Shown here in pieces: positions 1 to 5,573 of a stretch of 22,292 nt of DNA; positions within the stretch are counted from its first letter, which is position 1, and each line of letters begins with the position of its first letter. This stretch comes from CAYJLB01 sp964370845. Lineage in GTDB: Bacteria; Bacillota; Clostridia; Oscillospirales; Ruminococcaceae. The stretch spans positions 1 through 22,292 of the forward strand of contig CAYJLB010000034.1 in assembly GCA_964370845.1 (NCBI GenBank), read 5' to 3'. The translations under genes were made by a program, and so were the position numbers. The notes under the pieces were generated by a model, which was given only the letters and a program-made list of their open reading frames with translations, was not told the DNA's origin and did no database searches.

Positions 1-260
1 GGCAGAGCCTTGGTCGCTTCCGCAGAAGCGAAAAACTCGAAGTAAAATAAATCACCCAAAAAAAGCAAACGAACAAAGTGAAAATCTAAAACGTCGCAAA
101 AAATCACGAAATAGTTGTAGGGACAAGGCTTGCCCTTGTCCGTTAAACAAAATAAGAGTAGAGATAATTTTTTGCGACGAAAAAAGTAGCTAATTAGAAA
201 ACTGTAAGTTTTCGCAATTAGCGGGCGGTTTCATCTACTGAAAAACGAAACACGACTTTG
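1..260 (+). repeat. Composite hairpin repeat, copy A (left end cut by window)
   Basis: Intergenic mosaic related to copies at 2430-2775 (inverted), 16570-16950 and 18990-19290. In order it holds a hairpin at 15-30 (CGCTTC, loop CGCA, GAAGCG) followed by AAAAACTCGAAGTA; a long inverted repeat CGTCGCAAAAAAT / ATTTTTTGCGACG that encloses a TGTAGGG-type hairpin at 121-141; a hairpin at 189-222 (GCTAATTAGAAAACT against AGTTTTCGCAATTAGC); and then the invariant GGGCGGTTTCATCT at 223-236. No protein-coding potential is seen. Whether it is a mobile element, a structured RNA or a protein-binding repeat cannot be told from one window. Confidence 0.75.
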
Positions 261-328
261 TTTTTACGTTGATAAATTAAAAAATGTACCACCACGAGGT
301 CGAATTTTGTATGGGCGAACAAAAATAT

Positions 329-387
329 ATAGGGGCTAAATCCTTTCAACCTGTTAAACGGAAGACTGTATTGCCCCTATTTTTTTA
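329..387 (+). terminator. T-tailed hairpin between repeat A and the LytTR gene
   Basis: ATAGGGGC at 329-336 pairs with GCCCCTAT at 373-380, followed by a T run. The loop of about 36 nt is long for a simple terminator and contains AACGGAAGAC, also found in the loop of the hairpin at 1390-1438. It may end transcription coming from the left, or be a small structured RNA. Confidence 0.45.
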
Positions 388-414
388 TATTAAAGAAAAT
401 TTTAAGATTAAAAC

Positions 415-484
415 TACCACTGAAACGTGAAAAAATACCACTTAGACAAAATATTATGACAAAAAATAAATTCTGTGATAAGAT
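415..484 (+). promoter_or_regulatory. LytTR promoter with direct-repeat operator
   Basis: A promoter ATGACA (456-461), 17-nt spacer, TAAGAT (479-484) has a TG one base before the -10. Just upstream are two direct repeats, TACCACTGA (415-423) and TACCACTTA (436-444), whose starts are 21 bp apart, about two helical turns. LytTR proteins bind paired direct repeats placed this way, so this is probably the site where the regulator encoded at 514 activates its own gene. The box and spacing are seen; binding is inferred. Confidence 0.6.
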
Positions 485-513
485 AAAACCACAGAGAAGG
501 AGGGGGTTTATAA

Positions 514-957
514 ATGAAAATTATTCTCGAAGATTCCACAAACGAGGAAATTGAAATTATAATCAAGGGAAATGTGGCAAGCACAAAGGTTCAACACTTG
601 CTTTCATTATTAAAACAAAGCAATGTTTCCACCAAAATAATTGTGTTTGAGGACAGCAAAGAAATCTTAATAAACGTAAGTGAAATCCATTATTTTTCCG
701 TTGAAAGCAGGAAAATTTACGGAATAATTGGAAAAAACAAATATCTTTGCAAACAAAATTTAAGTGATATTTTGTCACTTTTTAAAAATCAAGGAATTTG
801 TCAAATTAGCAAAAGTTTACTGGTAAACATTAATTTTGTAAAATCTTTAGAGGCAGAGTTTAGCGGAAATTACACCGTTATGCTAAAAGACGGAAGCAAA
901 CTCACCGCCTCAAGGTTTTATATGAAAGAATTCAGAAACGCAATTATGGAAAGTTAG
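514..957 (+). CDS. LytTR DNA-binding domain regulator
   Basis: A 147-residue protein with a LytTR domain over roughly residues 42-143 (a beta-rich DNA-binding fold; SVESRKIYGI and the QISKSLLVNINFVKSLE stretch are typical). There is no response-regulator receiver domain, so it is a stand-alone LytTR protein. A strong site, AGGAGGGGG, precedes the ATG. The next gene, 16 bp on, is a DUF3021 membrane protein, the usual partner. In streptococcal LytTR regulatory systems such as HdrRM and BrsRM the membrane protein restrains the LytTR protein and the pair activates its own promoter; by analogy that is the proposed job here. The target genes are unknown. Confidence 0.88.
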   Translation: MKIILEDSTNEEIEIIIKGNVASTKVQHLLSLLKQSNVSTKIIVFEDSKEILINVSEIHYFSVESRKIYGIIGKNKYLCKQNLSDILSLFKNQGICQISKSLLVNINFVKSLEAEFSGNYTVMLKDGSKLTASRFYMKEFRNAIMES

Positions 958-973
958 AAAAGGAGATTTTAAT

Positions 974-1357
974 ATGAAAATTACACGATATATAGCGATA
1001 GGCTTAGGTTTTGGCTTTACAATAACAACATTTTTCTTAGTTTTTATCTATGGTTTAAACGAGATTACTTCACAGCTTTTGGGGTGGTATATTGCCTCGG
1101 CTTTGTACGGAATTTCCTCAATGATTTTTGAAAATAAAAAGCTTAAACCAATTGTTATAAGCATAATTAGCTACCTGTGCTGTCTTTCAATCACAGGGGT
1201 TATGATAGCAATTTTTTACAGAGAATATTTGTTAGCAGTTTTAACAAGTTTCACAGTTCTTTACGTTTTAATTTACATTATAATGTTTTTTATTGAGAAA
1301 AATAGCATCAAAAAAACCAACGAAAAGTTAAATAAAATTGCTCAAAATAATAAGTAA
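974..1357 (+). CDS. DUF3021 family membrane protein, likely LytTR partner
   Basis: A 127-residue protein with four predicted membrane segments (about 8-28, 36-54, 62-82 and 86-108) and a charged, lysine-rich C-terminal tail. Length, topology and place directly after a LytTR gene fit the DUF3021 family. The ribosome site AAAAGGAGA stands just before the ATG, and the short gap indicates an operon with the LytTR gene. It probably holds the regulator inactive at the membrane until some envelope signal releases it; this is inferred from related pairs. No enzyme motif is visible. Confidence 0.8.
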   Translation: MKITRYIAIGLGFGFTITTFFLVFIYGLNEITSQLLGWYIASALYGISSMIFENKKLKPIVISIISYLCCLSITGVMIAIFYREYLLAVLTSFTVLYVLIYIIMFFIEKNSIKKTNEKLNKIAQNNK

Positions 1358-1359
1358 AC

Positions 1360-1438
1360 TTGACAAAATTTAAACTTTTTCTTATAATAAAGGCAAGACC
1401 TTGCAAAACGGAAGACGTTAATTGTAAGGTGTTGCCTT
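1360..1438 (+). promoter_or_regulatory. Consensus promoter plus hairpin leader for the Dabb gene
   Basis: TTGACA (1360-1365), 17-nt spacer, TATAAT (1383-1388). The transcript would begin with a long hairpin: AAGGCAAGACCTTGCAA near 1390-1406 pairs with TTGTAAGGTGTTGCCTT at 1422-1438 with two mismatches. Its loop contains AACGGAAGACGTT, itself able to form AACG/CGTT. There is no T run, so it is a structured 5' leader rather than a terminator. Confidence 0.65.
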
Positions 1439-1468
1439 AAATAAATTAAAAAGAAAGGGTTGTTTGTT

Positions 1469-1756
1469 ATGATAAAACACATTGTATTTTATAAACTTAA
1501 AGATTATTCAAAGGAAAATTGCGAGGCTTTGAGGGATATGTTTCTTTCTATGGACGGGAAAATTTCACAAATCGTTTCTGTTAATTCATACATTGATTTT
1601 TTAAGGTCAGAGCGTTCTTTTGATGTTGCTTTAGAGGTAGTTTTTGAGTCACCTGAAACAATGGCTGAATATCAAAAAGACCCTTATCACGTTGATGTTG
1701 TAAAGAAATATGTTCATTCAGTTGTTACTCAAAGTGTAGCAGTTGACGCAATGTAA
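1469..1756 (+). CDS. Stress-responsive alpha/beta barrel (Dabb) domain protein
   Basis: A 95-residue protein covered by one Dabb domain: the start MIKHIVFYKLKD, central SFDVALEVVFESPETMAEYQKDPYH and end HVDVVKKYVHSVV are characteristic of the family. Dabb proteins are small dimeric ferredoxin-like folds, mostly of unknown function. The ATG at 1469 is chosen because AGAAAGGG (1452-1459) lies 9 nt upstream; a TTG at 1460 abuts that site and is unlikely. The gene has its own promoter and a strong terminator, so it is monocistronic. Confidence 0.88.
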   Translation: MIKHIVFYKLKDYSKENCEALRDMFLSMDGKISQIVSVNSYIDFLRSERSFDVALEVVFESPETMAEYQKDPYHVDVVKKYVHSVVTQSVAVDAM

Positions 1757-1806
1757 AAAAAGATGGTGTTATGAAACTTTAATCCGTTTCATAACACCTT
1801 TTTTTA
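1757..1806. terminator. Bidirectional terminator
   Basis: A perfect 13-bp stem, GGTGTTATGAAAC (1765-1777) with GTTTCATAACACC (1786-1798), has a T run on the right and an A run on the left. It can end the Dabb transcript on the plus strand and the thioredoxin-like transcript on the minus strand. Confidence 0.9.
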
Positions 1807-1819
1807 TTAGAAAAATCTA

Positions 1820-2215
1820 CTATTGTGCGTTGATAAAAGCAGTAACTTCCTCAACTGATAAAAGTTTACCATAGCTTACAACTTTTTCGTTGATAACTAG
1901 CGCTGGAGTTGACATAACTCCGTAAGCTCCGATTTGTGCAAAGTCAGAAATATGTTCAACTTTTGCGTCAATTCCAAGGTTTGCTACAGCAGTTTTTGTA
2001 TTTTCTTCAAGTTTGCCACATTTGCTACAGCATGAGCCTAAAACTTTTAGAACCATACCATTTCCCTCTGATTTACTTTCAGTTTTTGGTGCTGGAGCAG
2101 TTTTATTTCCTCCACATGCACAGCCACAACCACAACTTTGTTTTGCTGGAGTTTTCGTTTCTTCTTTAGTTTTTCCTCCGAATAATCCGCCAAATAATCC
2201 TTTTTTCTCGCTCAT
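1820..2215 (-). CDS. Small thioredoxin-like protein with Cys-rich N-terminal extension
   Basis: A 131-residue protein. Residues 54-131 form a small thioredoxin fold of the MTH895/TM0996 type (Thioredoxin_3): active site CCSKC at 62-66, the cis-proline segment STPALVINEKVVSYGK, and a final helix. These proteins are common beside COG0701 permeases and ArsR repressors, and probably handle thiols or metalloid reduction at the permease. The N-terminus is odd: residues 1-50 hold GLFGGLFGGK and a cluster CGCGCAC (28-34) that could bind a soft metal such as As(III). The ribosome site AGAAAGGG lies 8 nt before the ATG. It is on the same strand as the permease but 640 bp downstream, behind repeats. Confidence 0.85.
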   Translation of the reverse strand: MSEKKGLFGGLFGGKTKEETKTPAKQSCGCGCACGGNKTAPAPKTESKSEGNGMVLKVLGSCCSKCGKLEENTKTAVANLGIDAKVEHISDFAQIGAYGVMSTPALVINEKVVSYGKLLSVEEVTAFINAQ

Positions 2216-2283
2216 AATTATAACCCTTTCTATTTGCAGATATTTCTGCTGTTTTTTGTTTATTAATATTTTTGGTTGGTAAC

Positions 2284-2416
2284 GGGAGGGCGTGGAAACC
2301 CTCCCCTACACCAAAATTCGACCTCGCAGAAACAAAATTATCCTCTTATACTTTGTCTAGTGCGGGAATGGGTCAAGCGTCACGCTTGCGGGAGGGCGTG
2401 GAAACCCTCCCCTACA
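2284..2416. repeat. Two TGTAGGG-type hairpins around a 75-bp palindromic module
   Basis: Identical hairpins GGGAGGG, loop CGTGGAAA, CCCTCCC lie at 2284-2305 and 2390-2411, each followed by CTACA. Between them, 2321-2395 is a copy of the module seen in the 94-bp array at 11816 (CCTCGCAGAAAC... GTCTAGTGCGGGAATGG), but its palindrome here reads TCAAGCGTCACGCTTG instead of GCAACGTCACGTTGC. The stem is therefore altered on both sides together. Confidence 0.75.
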
Positions 2417-2429
2417 ATTGCGATAATCA

Positions 2430-2775
2430 CCAAAATCCGACCTCGTGGTACGAAATTTTCTTGTTCGCTTACTATTTATGTCATCTAATATGACCGTAAA
2501 AATAAAAACAAAATAGTTTTTATTTTTACTACGTTTTCTTCCGCAAAATTTATTTCTACTCTTATTTTGCTATGGTTTTTCATTAGTTGCTCTTTGCTAC
2601 ATTTTATGAAATTTTGCGGAAATTGCAATTATTGTTTTTGTTCGTTTGCTTATTCGACTACTGGCTATTCATTCGAGTTTTTCGCTTTCTGCGGAAAGCG
2701 AGGAGGGCTTTGCCCCTCCACCCCACAAGCCTTTAAAAAGGCTTGACCTAAACTTTTAGCTCTTGTCGCCGATTC
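2430..2775 (-). repeat. Composite hairpin repeat, copy D (inverted)
   Basis: Reverse-complement copy of the element at 16570-16950. Landmarks in minus-strand order: CAAGCC/GGCTTG hairpin (2729-2749), GGAGGG/CCCTCC hairpin (2701-2718), CGCTTTC-CGCA-GAAAGCG hairpin (2683-2700) followed by ACTCGAA, the long TCCGCAAAATTT / AAATTTTGCGGAA inverted repeat (about 2538-2624), and a 14-bp stem (GTAAAAATAAAAAC at 2496-2509, GTTTTTATTTTTAC at 2516-2529). The usual GGGCGGTTTCATC end is replaced by GGTCATATTAGATGAC. It splits the thioredoxin-like gene from the permease. Confidence 0.72.
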
Positions 2776-2794
2776 TCTTAAAAAATCATAACAA

Positions 2795-2868
2795 TGTCTA
2801 GCCTCGCAGAAACAAAAGTACAAGCCTTTACTCCGTCTAGTGCGGGAATGGATGCAACGTCACGTTGC
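2795..2868. repeat. Palindromic module running into the permease 3' end
   Basis: Single copy of the module amplified at 11816-12263: GTCTAGCCTCGCAGAAAC, then GTCTAGTGCGGGAATGGAT and the palindrome GCAACGTCACGTTGC (2854-2868). The central TCA (2860-2862) is the stop codon of the permease gene on the minus strand. Confidence 0.8.
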
Positions 2869-3879
2869 TCCGAAAATATTAAATAGATAACCTACTGTCA
2901 CTATTCCTATAAAACAAATCAATATGAACACTGCAAGCAATTTCGCTTTAACTGCTCTTTTAAGCATTATCATTGACGGTAAACTTAATGTTGTTACTGC
3001 CATCATAAATGCTAAAACTGTACCAATTTGCGCCCCTTTGAAAAGCAATGCTTCAGCAATTGGAATTGTCCCAAAAATGTCAGCGTAAATTGGAATTCCC
3101 ACTAAAGTTGCAAGGAAAACACTGAACGGATTGTCGCTTCCAAGTGCAGTTTCAATGTACTCTTGTGGAATCCAGTTGTGTATAAATGCACCAATTCCAA
3201 CACCGATTACGATGTAAAGTATAACCTTTTTCAAAGTGGTCAACATTTGCTCTTTAGCGTAAATTACACGGTCTTTTTTAGTTAAATTTGGAGATTCTAT
3301 GTCAACGCCTTTTGCTGTCAAAATGAAATCTTCAACATATTTTTCCATCTTCAATTTTCCAATAATAGTTCCGCCAAGCACAGCAATAATAAGCCCTACA
3401 ATAACGTAAACTACTGCAACTTTTCCGCCGAAAATACTCATTAAAAGAACAAGGCTTCCAAGGTCAACCATTGGTGAGGAAATTAGGAATGAAAAGGTTA
3501 CGCCAAGGGGTAATTTTGCACTTGTAAACCCTATAAACAAAGGGATTGATGAGCAAGAACAAAATGGAGTTACTGTACCCAAGAGTGCAGCAATAATATT
3601 CGCCCAAATACCTTTAAATCTTCCCAAAATTCGTTTACTTCTCTCAGGTGGGAAGTAACTTTGAATGTAAGAAATCATAAAAATTAATGCACATAATAGC
3701 ACAACAATTTTTATCATATCATAAATAAAAAACTGAACACTTCCTCCGATTGATGTTGTAATGTCAAGTCCAAAACTTGTTAAAATGTTCCCGACTAAGT
3801 CGTTAAGCCATTGCATACCAAGAAATTGATTTTGAAAAAAATCCCAAAAACTTTGCAACGCTCCAATAAATGCGTCCAT
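2860..3879 (-). CDS. COG0701 permease (ArsP-like metalloid/organoarsenical exporter candidate)
   Basis: A polytopic membrane protein, 339 residues from the preferred start, with about eight membrane segments. The family signature TPFCSCSSIPLFIGF, with its Cys-x-Cys, lies near residues 105-119 and is the hallmark of COG0701 (DUF318) permeases, which include ArsP, an exporter of trivalent organoarsenicals. A second signature is PIYADIFGTIPIAEALL. An upstream ATG at 3891 sits directly on the AAAGGA ribosome site (3892-3897), so the ATG at 3879 is favoured. An ArsR gene lies upstream and a small thioredoxin downstream, supporting a metalloid role; the exact substrate is unknown. The last codons and the stop lie in a repeat palindrome. 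Confidence 0.87.
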   Translation of the reverse strand: MDAFIGALQSFWDFFQNQFLGMQWLNDLVGNILTSFGLDITTSIGGSVQFFIYDMIKIVVLLCALIFMISYIQSYFPPERSKRILGRFKGIWANIIAALLGTVTPFCSCSSIPLFIGFTSAKLPLGVTFSFLISSPMVDLGSLVLLMSIFGGKVAVVYVIVGLIIAVLGGTIIGKLKMEKYVEDFILTAKGVDIESPNLTKKDRVIYAKEQMLTTLKKVILYIVIGVGIGAFIHNWIPQEYIETALGSDNPFSVFLATLVGIPIYADIFGTIPIAEALLFKGAQIGTVLAFMMAVTTLSLPSMIMLKRAVKAKLLAVFILICFIGIVTVGYLFNIFGAT

Positions 3880-3914
3880 AAAAATATTCATTCCTTTCTT
3901 GACGTTTTGGGCGG

Positions 3915-4018
3915 TTTTGCCACACAGGTTTTAAGGTGGCAAAATTTCGGTCGGCGAAGAACTTTAGTTCTTTTTGACCGAAAAGCACAAAACTCACGTT
4001 TGAAACTTTGTTTCAAAC
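3915..4018 (-). ncRNA. Structured 5' leader of the permease (three hairpins)
   Basis: Three strong stems lie between the likely promoter and the permease start: GTTTGAAAC/GTTTCAAAC (3998-4018, 9 bp); a two-tier stem TTTCGGTC/GACCGAAA enclosing AAGAAC/GTTCTT (3945-3983); and TTTTGCCAC/GTGGCAAAA (3915-3944). The last two abut and could stack. No T run follows. This could be a regulatory leader RNA or inserted hairpin repeats; I do not recognise a known riboswitch. Confidence 0.45.
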
Positions 4019-4032
4019 TTTGCCTCCAAATT

Positions 4033-4054
4033 CATATTAAAAAAAATTGATATA
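4033..4054 (-). promoter_or_regulatory. Putative ArsR operator for the permease
   Basis: TTGATATA (4047-4054) matches the arsR operator half-site exactly, and CATATTAA (4033-4040) matches the other half at 6 of 8 positions, with the same 6-bp spacing. It overlaps a possible -10, TAATAT (4034-4039 read on the minus strand). Since arsR has its own terminator just upstream, this probably gives the permease a separate but co-controlled promoter. Confidence 0.5.
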
Positions 4055-4063
4055 ACTACCCTT

Positions 4064-4092
4064 AAAAAAACATCTAATTAAAGATGTTTTTT
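4064..4092. terminator. Terminator after arsR
   Basis: ACATCT (4070-4075) and AGATGT (4082-4087) form a short stem flanked by A7 on the left and T6 on the right. On the minus strand it follows the arsR stop directly and ends in a T run. Confidence 0.7.
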
Positions 4093-4099
4093 ATTTTTT

Positions 4100-4429
4100 C
4101 TACGCCTTTTTCAAATTGCAAAGAAAAGTTTTATTCTCAATTTGCACTTCATTTGGCGTTGTAATCCCTTTTAAAATGTTAATCGCACTTTCGCAACCTT
4201 GCGGGTTTAAGCGATAATTAACCCACTTTCCGTCTTGAATACAATCTACAATTTTAGCATCAGCCAAAATTTTCATATGATAAGAAAGTGCAGATTGCTT
4301 AATATTTGTAAGGTCAGTTAAAACGCAAGCACATTTTTCACCGCCGCGAAGCAATTCAACAATCGCAAGCCTTTTCTCATCACAAAAAGCTTTGAAAATC
4401 TTAGCATGCATTTCGTGAACTTTTTCCAT
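4100..4429 (-). CDS. ArsR/SmtB family transcriptional repressor
   Basis: A 109-residue winged-helix repressor. The recognition-helix region QSALSYHMKILADAKIVDCIQDGKWVNYRLN (residues 45-75) is typical of ArsR/SmtB proteins. Residues 31-36, EKCACV, place Cys-x-Cys (33, 35) exactly where ArsR has its arsenite-binding Cys pair in the third helix, so the inducer is likely As(III), Sb(III) or a related thiophilic ion. It should release DNA on binding. It lies under a consensus promoter with an inverted-repeat operator that recurs before the permease. The ribosome site AAGGAAG precedes the ATG by about 7 nt. Confidence 0.92.
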   Translation of the reverse strand: MEKVHEMHAKIFKAFCDEKRLAIVELLRGGEKCACVLTDLTNIKQSALSYHMKILADAKIVDCIQDGKWVNYRLNPQGCESAINILKGITTPNEVQIENKTFLCNLKKA

Positions 4430-4451
4430 TTAACCACTTCCTTTAATTTTT

Positions 4452-4532
4452 TATATCAATATTTTTTGATATATCCTATTATATTCCATAAAAATCATTT
4501 TGTCAATAGTTAAATTAAAAAAAATTGATATA
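4452..4532 (-). promoter_or_regulatory. arsR promoter with two ArsR operators
   Basis: On the minus strand TTGACA (4501-4506), 17-nt spacer, TATAAT (4478-4483): a perfect consensus. A perfect inverted repeat TATATCAA (4452-4459) / TTGATATA (4466-4473) overlaps the start of transcription, where a repressor would block it. A second, weaker copy with the same 6-bp spacer lies at 4511-4532, upstream of the -35. This arrangement predicts that the repressor controls its own gene. Confidence 0.8.
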
Positions 4533-4557
4533 TTATTTTTTTAGTAAATTACACAGT

Positions 4558-4586
4558 TTGACATTACAAAATTTTTCTGTTATATT
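4558..4586 (+). promoter_or_regulatory. Promoter of the DUF2752 gene
   Basis: TTGACA (4558-4563), 17-nt spacer, TATATT (4581-4586), with TG one base before the -10. It diverges from the arsR promoter, with its -35 about 25 bp from the distal ArsR site. Confidence 0.7.
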
Positions 4587-4633
4587 TAATTAAGTTATTA
4601 TGGCTTATATATAAGGTTTGGAGTGCTTTGGGA

Positions 4634-5038
4634 ATGTTGAATTATAAAGGAAAAACTATCATTAAAAAAAGAATTTTTATATCCGCTCTTTTGGTTTTTA
4701 TCGGGCTTGCATACTACATTTTCACTCAAGTCGCAGGTATTGGAATTCCCTGTTTATTTAAGTTAGTGACAACATTTGACTGCCCTGGGTGTGGAATTTC
4801 TACTGCATCAATCGCTTTAATTCAAGGTGATATTTCCACGGCAATAAATGCAAATTTAGGTTTATTTATTATTGCACCAATTTTAGTTCCCACTTTATTA
4901 ATTTGTTGGAGAAATTGGCTTTTTGGAGTTGTTAATGATGGTAAAATTGTTAATATTTTATTGATTGTATCTATAATTTTTTTATTAGTTTGGGGAATTT
5001 ACCGAAATATCCCCCGTATCATTGAAATTATTCAGTAA
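4634..5038 (+). CDS. DUF2752 family membrane protein
   Basis: A 134-residue protein with three membrane segments (about 13-31, 73-92 and 101-121). The signature FDCPGCGISTASIALIQGD, with CPGCG, identifies DUF2752, whose function is unknown; the Cys pair might bind a metal or form a disulfide near the membrane face. The ATG at 4634 is chosen over a TTG at 4628 because GGAG at 4620-4623 is then 10 nt away rather than 4. It is followed by two DUF4234 genes, a grouping I recall as common for this family, so they may act in one membrane assembly. Confidence 0.82.
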   Translation: MLNYKGKTIIKKRIFISALLVFIGLAYYIFTQVAGIGIPCLFKLVTTFDCPGCGISTASIALIQGDISTAINANLGLFIIAPILVPTLLICWRNWLFGVVNDGKIVNILLIVSIIFLLVWGIYRNIPRIIEIIQ

Positions 5039-5068
5039 TTTTTTTTACAAAATGTGCCGATTGACACA

Positions 5069-5097
5069 TTGATTTTATATTTTTTATGTGATATAAT
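5069..5097 (+). promoter_or_regulatory. Promoter of the first DUF4234 gene
   Basis: TTGATT (5069-5074), 17-nt spacer, TATAAT (5092-5097), with TG one base before the -10. Confidence 0.7.
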
Positions 5098-5144
5098 TAA
5101 TCAAGCAATCAGGCAGATTGTAAATATTTAAAGGGGGAAATGTT

Positions 5145-5468
5145 ATGGAAAATAAATCAACTATAGTAGTTAAGATTATTCTTTCTATTGTAACTTTCGG
5201 TATTTACGGGATTATTTGGTTCTACAATATTAATGAAGAAGCAAATAAAAGATATCCTAGTGAGTATAATATGCCATTCGTAAAAGGTCTAATTCTTTCA
5301 ATTGTTACTTGTGGTATTTATAACTGGATTTGGCAAATGAAATTGGGTAAAGCTTACACTCCAATGTTCGGGAAAGACCAAAGTATGATTTTCTTAGTTC
5401 TTGCAATTTTCGGATTAACTATTGTAAATATGGTACTTATCCAAATCGAACTTGACAACGGTAAATAA
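5145..5468 (+). CDS. DUF4234 family membrane protein (first paralog)
   Basis: A 107-residue protein with three hydrophobic segments. It contains an internal duplication: ILSIVTFGIYGIIWFYNI near residues 12-29 and ILSIVTCGIYNWIWQMKLGK near 50-69, followed by a third segment IFLVLAIFGLTIVNMVLIQ. The motif SIVTxGIYxxxW is the mark of DUF4234. No function is known. AGGGGG lies 7 nt before the ATG. It has its own promoter and terminator, separate from the neighbouring paralog, so the two can be expressed independently. Confidence 0.82.
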   Translation: MENKSTIVVKIILSIVTFGIYGIIWFYNINEEANKRYPSEYNMPFVKGLILSIVTCGIYNWIWQMKLGKAYTPMFGKDQSMIFLVLAIFGLTIVNMVLIQIELDNGK

Positions 5469-5476
5469 TTTTACAT

Positions 5477-5514
5477 ATAAAAGTGCTTTCTTTTTGGAGG
5501 CACTTTTATTTTTG
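5477..5514 (+). terminator. Terminator after the first DUF4234 gene
   Basis: ATAAAAGTGC (5477-5486) pairs with GCACTTTTAT (5500-5509), and the stem runs into TTTTT. Confidence 0.85.
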
Positions 5515-5543
5515 TTGACATTTTCTATTTTATATGATAAAAT
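5515..5543 (+). promoter_or_regulatory. Promoter of the second DUF4234 gene
   Basis: TTGACA (5515-5520), 17-nt spacer, TAAAAT (5538-5543), placed immediately after the preceding terminator. Confidence 0.75.
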
Positions 5544-5573
5544 TAGTTGATTAAATTTTTAGGGGGATATTTT

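Noticed and set aside
2272..2493. Short plus-strand open frames between the thioredoxin-like gene and the permease
   Set aside because: They translate hairpin repeats (RAWKPSPT twice) and have no plausible ribosome site or homology.
2216..2860. Remnant of an insertion sequence carrying a transposase
   Set aside because: No frame in any repeat region resembles a transposase, even a broken one. If these repeats are mobile, the enzyme must be encoded elsewhere.
5061..5066. TTGACA as the -35 of the first DUF4234 promoter
   Set aside because: It is 25 nt from the TATAAT at 5092. TTGATT at 5069 gives the proper 17-nt spacing with an extended -10.
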